A model generated the notes under the pieces. The model was given only the letters and a program-made list of their open reading frames with translations, had not been told where the DNA came from and did not search any database. Shown here piece after piece: positions 1-7,346 of a stretch of DNA of 64,000 nucleotides; the stretch's first letter is position 1, and the number at the start of each line of letters is the position of its first letter. The position numbers and the translations under genes are program-made. Origin of the DNA: REEB95 sp963762425 (lineage in GTDB: Bacteria > Pseudomonadota > Alphaproteobacteria > ATCC43930 > CGMCC-115725); contig CAVXKY010000012.1 of NCBI GenBank assembly GCA_963762425.1, positions 1-64,000 of the forward strand. The letters run 5' to 3'.

Positions 1-90
1 CCGCCTTACCGGCAACTCTCCGGGCGGCATTTTCATCCACTGATATTCAGCCCCCCCTTAGGGCGCGCGCCGAATCAGGCCGGTTAGCAA

Positions 91-142
91 TTGCTTAACC
101 ATAGTGCCGTGTAAGCGGTTGCTTAACCGTTGTGCTGTGTAA
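91..142. repeat. Tandem repeat pair upstream of the first gene
   Basis: Two near-identical 24-base units lie at 91-114 and 119-142. Each begins TTGCTTAACC and ends in GTGTAA, with three mismatches between them and a repeat period of 28 bases. The first contains TTAACCAT, which resembles a CtrA half-site of alphaproteobacteria. The position, about 50-100 bases before the binding-protein gene, fits an operator. The bases before it (1-90) show no gene that I can support. The repeat is seen directly; the role is inferred. Confidence 0.5.
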
Positions 143-190
143 TCGGCCCCAACCGTCGCCCCGTTCACTTTTTTGTGCCCAGAAAATCCC

Positions 191-1075
191 ATGACCGTGT
201 CACCTCGAACGCGTTTTTACTGCCGCCTGCCGCTTCTCGCCGCCGCGTGCTTCATGTTGACCGCCTTCCACGGCGCCCATGCGGAGCTTCATCTCACCTT
301 CGGGGTCGATGCTTCCGACAAACCGTCGGCGATGGTCCAGCAAATTCGCCCGACGCTCGATCTCCTGGAACAGGCCGTCGGACGCACGCTCGGCGAGAAG
401 GTCACGATCAGTATGATTGTGGAGAGCGATTATCAGCTCGGCGTTGATCGGCTGGTCCAGGGACATTCGGATTTCGAGCGCCTCGGCCCCGCTTCCTATG
501 TCGCGGCCAAGGACAAAGCGCCCGGCATTGCCATCCTCGCGGCCGAACGGTACGGCGATTCTCATTTCTTCGAAGGGGTGATTTGCGTCGGCACCGCGAG
601 CGGCATCACGAGGATCGAAGATCTGAAGGGCAAGAGCTTCGCCTTCGGCGACGAGCAATCGACCATCGGGCGGTATCTGGCGCAGCTTTATCTCGTACGT
701 CACGGCATCAGGGCCGGAGATCTGAAGAGTTACGAGTATTTGAATCGCCACGACCGCGTCGCCTATGCGGTCTCAACCGGCCAATTCGACGCCGGCGCGC
801 TCGAGGGCACGATCTTTCATAAGCTCGCCGACCAGGGCTTGCAGATCCGGCAACTCGCCTCCTTCCAGAACGTCACCAAGCCGTGGGTCGCCCGCGCCGG
901 GCTCGATCCCAAGGTCATCGCGGCGCTTCGCAAGGGGCTCATCGGCATCCAGGATAAGGCGGCGCTGGCGGCGCTGCGGTTCGACGGCTTCCTCCCGGCG
1001 ACCGACGACGATTACGCAATCATCCGCGCATCGATCAAGGAAAATCCGCTGTTCTTCCAAAAACCCGCGTCGTGA
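191..1075 (+). CDS. PhnD-like periplasmic substrate-binding protein
   Basis: Periplasmic binding protein of the phosphate/phosphite/phosphonate (PhnD-like) class, about 294 residues. A signal peptide (hydrophobic LPLLAAACFMLTAFHGAHA) is followed by a mature domain with the typical pattern: a SYVAAKD segment, then GVICVGTASGITRIEDLKGKSFAFGD, where an ordered loop binds the ligand. I chose the ATG at 191; an in-frame TTG at 173 would only add six residues before the signal peptide. No ABC permease or ATPase is nearby. Instead the stop overlaps the GTG of a membrane histidine kinase by four bases, so the protein probably delivers a ligand signal to that kinase rather than feeding a transporter. 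The ligand is unknown; phosphonate specificity should not be assumed. Confidence 0.8.
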   Translation: MTVSPRTRFYCRLPLLAAACFMLTAFHGAHAELHLTFGVDASDKPSAMVQQIRPTLDLLEQAVGRTLGEKVTISMIVESDYQLGVDRLVQGHSDFERLGPASYVAAKDKAPGIAILAAERYGDSHFFEGVICVGTASGITRIEDLKGKSFAFGDEQSTIGRYLAQLYLVRHGIRAGDLKSYEYLNRHDRVAYAVSTGQFDAGALEGTIFHKLADQGLQIRQLASFQNVTKPWVARAGLDPKVIAALRKGLIGIQDKAALAALRFDGFLPATDDDYAIIRASIKENPLFFQKPAS

Positions 1076-2586
1076 GCCGGCCGATGCTGCCGCTTCGTCT
1101 AAAGCCTTCCCCCAACCTGCATCCGACCTCGCTCACGGCCCAGCTTTTGCTGGCGCTCCTTCTCATTACCGTGATCGTCTCGACGGCCGCCGGATTCATC
1201 ATGCGCGACTTCGAGCGCGGCTATCTCACCTCGCGGCTGAATGTGGAGAACGAGCGCAAGTTCGATCTCCTCGTCTATGCCACCACCGACGACATCATCA
1301 GCCAGGATGTGCCGCGCATCGATACCACGATGCATAATCTGATCCAGAGCGATTCGACTCTCCTGTCGCTGCAGATCGTGAATCCCGCGGGCCAGTCGCT
1401 ATTCAATTGGCATCGCGATCGACGCAAGACCAGCAATGAAAAGACCCAGACTTTCTCCCGCGAGGTCCGTGTCGGGGGTGAGCTCTTCGGGACCTTCTCC
1501 GCCGTCTGGGACTTCTCCGCCGCGGATCGGAAGATCAATCAGCATGGAATCATGTTCGCCGCCGCCATCGGGACCATCTGCCTGACGATGAGCTTGATGT
1601 TCTACATGCTGATAACGCGCCTCGCCATTCTTCCGCTCAAGCGCATGGGCACGCGCCTGGCCGAGTTCCGCGACGGCGTGTTCGACCGCGTCATCCGGCT
1701 CCCCGACTTCACGCCGCAGGAGCTGCGCGATCTCGAGACGTCCATCAATCAGCTCGGCGAGCTTATGGCGCAAAAGGAGCAGTACAACATCGAGCGCGAG
1801 GCGGCGCATGCCGCGGCGGTGGCGGCGAACCGCACCAAATCCGAGTTTCTCGCAAATGTCAGCCATGATCTGCGCACGCCGCTCAACGCCATCATCGGCT
1901 TTTCGGATACCATGCGGATGGGCATCTTCGGGTCCATCGAGAATCCGAGATATCGCGAATATGCCGAATACATCAACAACTCCGGCGTGCATCTCCTGTC
2001 GATCATCAACGACATTCTCGACATTTCCAAGATCCAATCCGGCAAGATGTCGCTTGAGGAGAGCGAGGTCGATCTGTTGCAGACGATCGAGGCCTCTCTC
2101 GTCCTGCTCTACGCCCGCGCGCGCGAAGGCGGTGTGCGGATCGTCAAGAAATTGCCGGCGCGGCTGCCTTTCGTCCGCGCCGACGAGCGCAAGCTCAAGC
2201 AAATCCTGCTCAACTTGGTTACGAACAGCGTCAAATACACGCCCTTCGGCGGCTCGGTGACGATTTCGGCCAGCGTCAACCGCGACCTCGGCATCCTCGT
2301 TACCGTCGCCGATACCGGGATCGGCATTGCGGCCGACAAGATCAAGACGGCTCTCGAGCCCTTCGCCCAGATCGAGAACGCCTATACGCGCCGCGAGACC
2401 GGCACCGGGCTCGGCCTGCCGATCTCCAAGGCGCTCATCGAGCTTCATGGCGGTACCTTCGAGCTGACGAGCGAAGTCGGAGTCGGCACGGTCGTCCAAT
2501 TCTCGCTTCCGGCGTCGCGCCTGCTGGAACCGCCCTCGACCGCCGAGATCGTGGAACTTGGCCCCTTCCGTGCAATTACGGGTTGA
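1072..2586 (+). CDS. Membrane-bound sensor histidine kinase
   Basis: Sensor kinase of 504 residues starting at a GTG that overlaps the previous stop (GTGA). Transmembrane helices lie near residues 20-42 and 158-180 and enclose a periplasmic domain of about 115 residues. A HAMP-like linker follows, then HisKA with the phosphoacceptor His265 in SHDLRTPLN, and a HATPase_c domain with an N-box (NLVTNSVKYTP), G1 (DTGIGIA) and G2 (GTGLGLPIS). It lacks a receiver domain and no response regulator is adjacent, so it is an orphan kinase. The overlap with the binding-protein gene suggests that the two form a ligand-sensing pair, with the binding protein docking on the periplasmic domain. Its likely output is unknown; the gene immediately downstream is the rhodanese-YidC-dikinase fusion. 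Confidence 0.88.
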   Translation: MSRPMLPLRLKPSPNLHPTSLTAQLLLALLLITVIVSTAAGFIMRDFERGYLTSRLNVENERKFDLLVYATTDDIISQDVPRIDTTMHNLIQSDSTLLSLQIVNPAGQSLFNWHRDRRKTSNEKTQTFSREVRVGGELFGTFSAVWDFSAADRKINQHGIMFAAAIGTICLTMSLMFYMLITRLAILPLKRMGTRLAEFRDGVFDRVIRLPDFTPQELRDLETSINQLGELMAQKEQYNIEREAAHAAAVAANRTKSEFLANVSHDLRTPLNAIIGFSDTMRMGIFGSIENPRYREYAEYINNSGVHLLSIINDILDISKIQSGKMSLEESEVDLLQTIEASLVLLYARAREGGVRIVKKLPARLPFVRADERKLKQILLNLVTNSVKYTPFGGSVTISASVNRDLGILVTVADTGIGIAADKIKTALEPFAQIENAYTRRETGTGLGLPISKALIELHGGTFELTSEVGVGTVVQFSLPASRLLEPPSTAEIVELGPFRAITG

Positions 2587-2780
2587 ATCTTCGCCGAATC
2601 GACCGGATTAGGGGACGAGATTTAACAAAAAAATGTGTTATAAGAATGGCTTATGCTATGACCTAAAACTACTAGTTGAGCCTACTGCCTAAAAACTGTA
2701 ACAATCTCTCCCCAGCAGGGTCGTCGTAAGCACGCTTCCCGAAGGGGAATCGTTGTGCCGGCGGAGGGAGGGGACTCGAA
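2587..2780 (+). promoter_or_regulatory. AT-rich leader before the dikinase fusion gene
   Basis: The 194 bases between the kinase stop and the next ATG are clearly more AT-rich than the surroundings around 2615-2705. They contain a TATAAG at 2639 and a TATGCT at 2652, either of which could be a -10 element, though no well-spaced -35 is obvious. A strong purine-rich ribosome site (ggcggagggagggg) sits shortly before the ATG at 2781. This suggests that the fusion gene has its own promoter. Confidence 0.4.
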
Positions 2781-5700
2781 ATGATTGGTTTTGTATTCGT
2801 CATTTTGGTCGCTCTCGCGGCGTTCTTTCCCTCTCCCGCTTATGCCATCCCCTCGCCTGATCTGATCATCGGCTCCTTATCGAGTCTGTCGCAGATTGCC
2901 ATGCTGGCGGCGGCCACGGTCGGCGGTCTTGCCGTGACCGGCGCGCGTCCGCGACTCGGAGGCGGGACCCCGACGGCTCAAGCAGGTCCGTGGCGGCGAA
3001 TCGTGCTGTGGATCGCGCTCGGGGTTTTGGCGTTGTCGCTCGGCGGCAACCTTTATCAGCACCTTGCCGCCAAGGACGCCGAGCTGGCCCGTTTCCAGGC
3101 GACGCTGGTGCGGCCGTCGCACAATCCGGGCGAGCCCATCCTCGATCCGACGCTGAAGGAGGAATCCTACAGCGAGCAGCTCGCGGATCCCAACGGCATC
3201 AGCACGCAGGAACTGGCGGTGCTGATGCATAAGGCGGATCAAGGCCAGGCGACGGATATCAACTTCATCGACACCCGCGAAACCGGCGAGACCCAGCTCG
3301 GCGAACTCCGGAATTTCACGGCGGTGCGCTGGCCCGATCTCTTCGCCTCCGGAATCGACTTCAAGAACAAGCGCAACGTGCTGGTTTGCCACAACGGCAA
3401 CCGCAGCAGCGAGACCTGTGCGGCGCTGACCGCGCAAGGCATCAACTGCAATTTCGTGATCGGCGGCCTGGAGAAGTGGATCGCGGAAGGCCGCAGCATG
3501 AGCAACGCACAATTGCGTTCGCCGGATCAGCTCCGCGGCGTGCCGCGTTACCCGAACGACGATGTCTTCCTCAGCACGGCGGATGTCCACCAGCTCGTCG
3601 ATCAGAACGATGCGCTTGTCCTCGATGCGCGCTATCCCGGCGAATTCGCGCACAGCCATGTCCCGGGCGCCATCAACATCACGATTCGCCGCCTGCCGAC
3701 CGCCGACCTCAAAACGCGCATCGCGGCGCTTCCAAAACGGCCGGTCGTGCTCGCCTGCTACGACCGCCGCAGCTGCTTCATGTCGACGGTTCTCGGTCTC
3801 GAATTGAGCAACGCCGGCTTCGACGTGCGCGGCCGCTACACGCTGCCCTGGGAATACTACATCCCAAATCCGGAGCCGCCCTACGTCAAGGCCTGGCGGG
3901 ACAGCGTCGACACCAGCGCCTGGACGAAGGTGTCGCGGATCCTGGCCGAGGGCCTGGTCTGGGTCGCCGACCGCGGCATCGGGCTGCCGGCCGCGATCGT
4001 GTTGCTTGCCTTGCTGTCGCGGCTTCTCGTGTTGCCGGTTTCGCTCAAGGCGGAACGCGATCAGGCGACGTTGAAAACGCTTTCCGGCGAGATCGCGGCG
4101 CTGAAGCAGCGTCTCGGCGGCGACGGCAAACGCTTCTCCCGGGCGCTTTCAGCGCTCAATCGCCGCCACGGCATGACGCCCGGCCGCAACCTTCTGGCGC
4201 TCGTCTTCCTGCCGGTGCTCGCGCTCTCGGTCGCGGCGGTCACCGCCGCCGTGCACGAGAATCCACAGGCGTTGTGGTGGATGTCGGACCTCGGCAGCCG
4301 CGACCATACCCTGTTGATGCCCGCGATCTTCAGCGCGCTAGTCAGCTTCTATATCGTGCTTTCGGTTGCGCGGACTCGCACGCAACGGATTGTCTCTTTC
4401 TCCCTCGGCTTCCCGGCCTTCACCGGTCTCGCCTTCTATCTGAGCGCCGGCGCCGACCTCTACATGGTCGCCAGCGCCTGTCTGATGCTGGTGCAGCGGG
4501 GCATGGTGGCGATCGACCTGGCGCGGCTGCGCCAGGCTCTGATTCTGCGGCGCGCCCGGCGCGGCGGCGTCCTCCGCATCGCCGAAGCGCATTTGGCGCA
4601 GGATTGCGGCAACAAGGCGAAGCGCCTCGGCGTCATTCTCAGCCATGGCCTGCCGGCGCCCGACGGCCTGGTGCTGACCCCGGCCTTTCTCGCGCGCTTC
4701 AAGAGCGCGTCCGAGGCCGGTCGCGAGAAGCTGCTCGACCGGCTGTGGCGGATGAGCGGCAAACGCCCCCTGGCCGTCCGCAGCTCCGCCGCGGCGGAGG
4801 ACGGCAATGAGCGGAGCTTCGCCGGCGTCTTCGAATCGCTGCTGAACGTCGACCGCGGCGGCTTGGCCGCGGCGATAGCGGCGGTCGAAGCCTCTTTCAC
4901 GACACACACCGAGAGCTACGGCGCCGGCGGCGCCGGCAATGTCATTCTCCAGCCGATGGTTCCCGCCGAATACGCCGGCGTCCTCTTCACCGAAGCGCCC
5001 GCCTCTTTCGGCCTCTCCATGGTCGAGATGGTGGCGGGAACCGCCGAAGCCTTCGTCTCGGGCGCCGTGGCGCCCCAGACCTATCTCCTCGGCCGTTATA
5101 CCGATCGGCTCGTCGGCGATACGCCGCCGCCCGTCGATCTTGCGCCGCTGATGGCGCTCGGCCGGCGGATCGAGGCCATCTTCGGCGCCGCCCAGGACAT
5201 TGAATGGGCCTATTGCGGCGGCCGGTTCCTGATCCTGCAGAGCCGCGACATCACCCGGAGCCAGCTCGCGAACAACAGCAAGACCCTAAGCCGGGAACGC
5301 GAGCGGGCGCGCCTGCTGGCGCACGCCGCCGCGGTGCCGGGCGAGAACGTGACCTTCTACCAGAACGAGCTCTCGGAGCTCCTGCCGCGGCCGACGCCGC
5401 TGTCGCTCGACCTCATGCAGTCGCTCTGGCGGGCCGGCGGCAGCGTCGATCTCGCCTGCCGCATGTTGCGGCTGAGCCATTCCGTCGACGATGAATCGCG
5501 TCCCTATCTCCTTTCGATCTTCGGCCGGCTTTATGTCGACCGCTACGAGGAGCACAAGCGGGCGCTGAAAGTGGGAGCGTTGGCGGCGATGCGGCTCCGC
5601 CGCACGGGTGATGCGATCGAGCGGGATTACCAGGAGCAGTTCCTTCCCGAGCTGATGGAGCGCGTCACGCTGCTTGAGGCGATCGATTTCGACGCTCTGC

Positions 5701-6830
5701 CCACCAAGGCTTTGCAGACGCAGCTCGAGGCGGTTCGCGCCGATTATGTCACCCACACCGCCGCGCATGTCGAGGTCATCAATATCACCGTGCAATTCTA
5801 TCTGGAGAAGGCGAAGGCCGCTCTCGAGGGGCGCGGTCTCGATCCGGCGCATTATCTAGCCGGCATCCCGGACACGCCGATGGCGCAGGCGCTGGCCGCC
5901 GCCGCGGAAAAGCGCGGCAAGGCGCGTATCGATGCTTTCCTCGCCGGTTTTGGCCATCGCGCACCGCTCGACTACGAACTGGCGCAGCCCCGTTACCGCG
6001 AGGATCGCATCCAGGCGGCGGCGCTCGTCGCCGGCATGGAGAAGGCTCCGGCGCCGCTGATACCGGCCGCGAAACTCACTCCGGAAGCCGGATGGAAAGA
6101 CCGCGACCTCGCCGAGCTGGTGCAACGGGCCCGCCGGTTCCAGGCTCTCAAGGAAGAGGCGAAGCACCAATCGCTGCGGCAGGTCGCCTTGCTTCGCCGC
6201 ATCCTTCTCGCTCTCGATCGCCGCTTCGCTCTCGCCGGCGGGATATTCCATCTCACCTTCGCCGAGATCATCGTCGTGTCCGAGGGGGAGGCGCTCGAAC
6301 ACATGCGGGCGATCATCGCGGAGCGCCGGGACGCGGCTTCGGCCTTCACCGGCATGCCGCCGCTTCCCTCGGAACTCGATATTGCCACGCTCGAGACGCT
6401 GCCGCTCAGCGAGGCGCAGACGGTGTCAGAAGCGGAGGGCGGGCTCACCGGAACGCCGGTATCCGATGGAGCGCCCGTGACCGGACGGGCCTGCGTCGTC
6501 TCCCTCGCCGAGGCCGAGAGCGGCGCGCCGCTCCGCGACTTCGCCGACGGCGACATCATCGTGAGCCGCATGATGCATCCGGCTTGGCTGCCCTATTTCG
6601 GCCGGGCCAAGGCGCTCGTCTGCGAGGTCGGCGGCTGGCTCAGCCATGTCGCGATCCTCGCCCGCGAATGCGCCGTCCCGATGGTGATCGGGGTTCGCGG
6701 CCTCGATGCGATCCAGCACGGAGAGATCCTGCAGGTCCATGCCGACGGGAGGATCGAACGCCTCGCCGCCGCGGCCGCCGATGTGGAGGAGATACAGCCG
6801 GAGCCTCGTCGGCGCTCGTCGATCGCCTAG
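2781..6830 (+). CDS. Rhodanese-rhodanese-YidC-like-dikinase fusion protein
   Basis: A 1349-residue multidomain membrane protein. In order: N-terminal hydrophobic segment and second helix (about 1-100); rhodanese domain 1 (about 140-240) with the active loop CHNGNRS, Cys203; rhodanese domain 2 (about 265-370) with CYDRRSC, Cys326; a multi-helix block (about 395-600) whose pattern (IVLLALLSRLLVLPVSLKAER, then LKQRLGGD, then LNRRHGMTPGRN) matches the YidC/Oxa1 insertase core; a PPDK_N-type ATP-grasp (about 610-825) with AVRSSAAAEDG, SFAGVFES and DIEWAYCGG...LQSRDIT; a long helical middle region with FGHRAPLDYELAQPRYRED; and a C-terminal phosphohistidine domain with GGWLSHVAILARE, His1289. The PEP-binding barrel of true PEP synthase or PPDK is absent, so the dikinase part resembles rifampin phosphotransferase: ATP charges a swivelling His, which hands phosphate to an unknown acceptor. 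All key Cys and His residues are present. Function is unknown. Confidence 0.82.
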   Translation: MIGFVFVILVALAAFFPSPAYAIPSPDLIIGSLSSLSQIAMLAAATVGGLAVTGARPRLGGGTPTAQAGPWRRIVLWIALGVLALSLGGNLYQHLAAKDAELARFQATLVRPSHNPGEPILDPTLKEESYSEQLADPNGISTQELAVLMHKADQGQATDINFIDTRETGETQLGELRNFTAVRWPDLFASGIDFKNKRNVLVCHNGNRSSETCAALTAQGINCNFVIGGLEKWIAEGRSMSNAQLRSPDQLRGVPRYPNDDVFLSTADVHQLVDQNDALVLDARYPGEFAHSHVPGAINITIRRLPTADLKTRIAALPKRPVVLACYDRRSCFMSTVLGLELSNAGFDVRGRYTLPWEYYIPNPEPPYVKAWRDSVDTSAWTKVSRILAEGLVWVADRGIGLPAAIVLLALLSRLLVLPVSLKAERDQATLKTLSGEIAALKQRLGGDGKRFSRALSALNRRHGMTPGRNLLALVFLPVLALSVAAVTAAVHENPQALWWMSDLGSRDHTLLMPAIFSALVSFYIVLSVARTRTQRIVSFSLGFPAFTGLAFYLSAGADLYMVASACLMLVQRGMVAIDLARLRQALILRRARRGGVLRIAEAHLAQDCGNKAKRLGVILSHGLPAPDGLVLTPAFLARFKSASEAGREKLLDRLWRMSGKRPLAVRSSAAAEDGNERSFAGVFESLLNVDRGGLAAAIAAVEASFTTHTESYGAGGAGNVILQPMVPAEYAGVLFTEAPASFGLSMVEMVAGTAEAFVSGAVAPQTYLLGRYTDRLVGDTPPPVDLAPLMALGRRIEAIFGAAQDIEWAYCGGRFLILQSRDITRSQLANNSKTLSRERERARLLAHAAAVPGENVTFYQNELSELLPRPTPLSLDLMQSLWRAGGSVDLACRMLRLSHSVDDESRPYLLSIFGRLYVDRYEEHKRALKVGALAAMRLRRTGDAIERDYQEQFLPELMERVTLLEAIDFDALPTKALQTQLEAVRADYVTHTAAHVEVINITVQFYLEKAKAALEGRGLDPAHYLAGIPDTPMAQALAAAAEKRGKARIDAFLAGFGHRAPLDYELAQPRYREDRIQAAALVAGMEKAPAPLIPAAKLTPEAGWKDRDLAELVQRARRFQALKEEAKHQSLRQVALLRRILLALDRRFALAGGIFHLTFAEIIVVSEGEALEHMRAIIAERRDAASAFTGMPPLPSELDIATLETLPLSEAQTVSEAEGGLTGTPVSDGAPVTGRACVVSLAEAESGAPLRDFADGDIIVSRMMHPAWLPYFGRAKALVCEVGGWLSHVAILARECAVPMVIGVRGLDAIQHGEILQVHADGRIERLAAAAADVEEIQPEPRRRSSIA

Positions 6831-6881
6831 AGCATTTTTCGGAGCGCCCGGCCGGGGCGGTATTGAAGGCCGGGAAAAAAG

Positions 6882-7346
6882 TTAAATCGCCTTGGCCGCC
6901 GCCAGCACCTCTTCGGCGTGGTCCGGCACCTTCACCTTGCGCCATAGCCCGCGGATCACGCCCTTCTCATCGATCAGGAAGGTCGAGCGTTCGATCCCCA
7001 TGTATTTGCGCCCATACATGCTTTTCTGCACCCAGACGCCGTAGCGCTCGGTGACCTTGCCGCCTTCGTCCGAAGCGAGGGTGAAGGGCAGATGGTATTT
7101 CTTTTTGAACTTGTCATGCGCCGCGACGCTGTCCCGCGACACGCCGATGACGACGGCGTCCAGTTTGCGGAAATTGGGGATGCCGTCGCGAAAGGCGCAG
7201 GCCTCGGCGGTGCAGCCCGAGGTATCGTCCTTGGGATAGAAATAAAGCACGACCTTCTTGCCTTTGAGTTCGCCGAGCTTGACCTTGCCGCCGCCATCGG
7301 TCGGCAGGGTGAAGTCGGGCGCCTTGTCGCCGATCTCGAGGCTCAT
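6882..7346 (-). CDS. bcp: Thioredoxin-dependent thiol peroxidase (Bcp/PrxQ)
   Basis: Peroxiredoxin of the BCP/PrxQ group, 154 residues, reducing hydroperoxides with thioredoxin as electron donor in the cytoplasm. The motif PKDDTSGCTAEACAFRD carries the peroxidatic Cys and, five residues on, the resolving Cys, the arrangement of two-Cys PrxQ. The length is normal. Its ATG overlaps the stop of glnE (ATGA), so it is co-transcribed and probably translationally coupled to it. Confidence 0.95.
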   Translation of the reverse strand: MSLEIGDKAPDFTLPTDGGGKVKLGELKGKKVVLYFYPKDDTSGCTAEACAFRDGIPNFRKLDAVVIGVSRDSVAAHDKFKKKYHLPFTLASDEGGKVTERYGVWVQKSMYGRKYMGIERSTFLIDEKGVIRGLWRKVKVPDHAEEVLAAAKAI

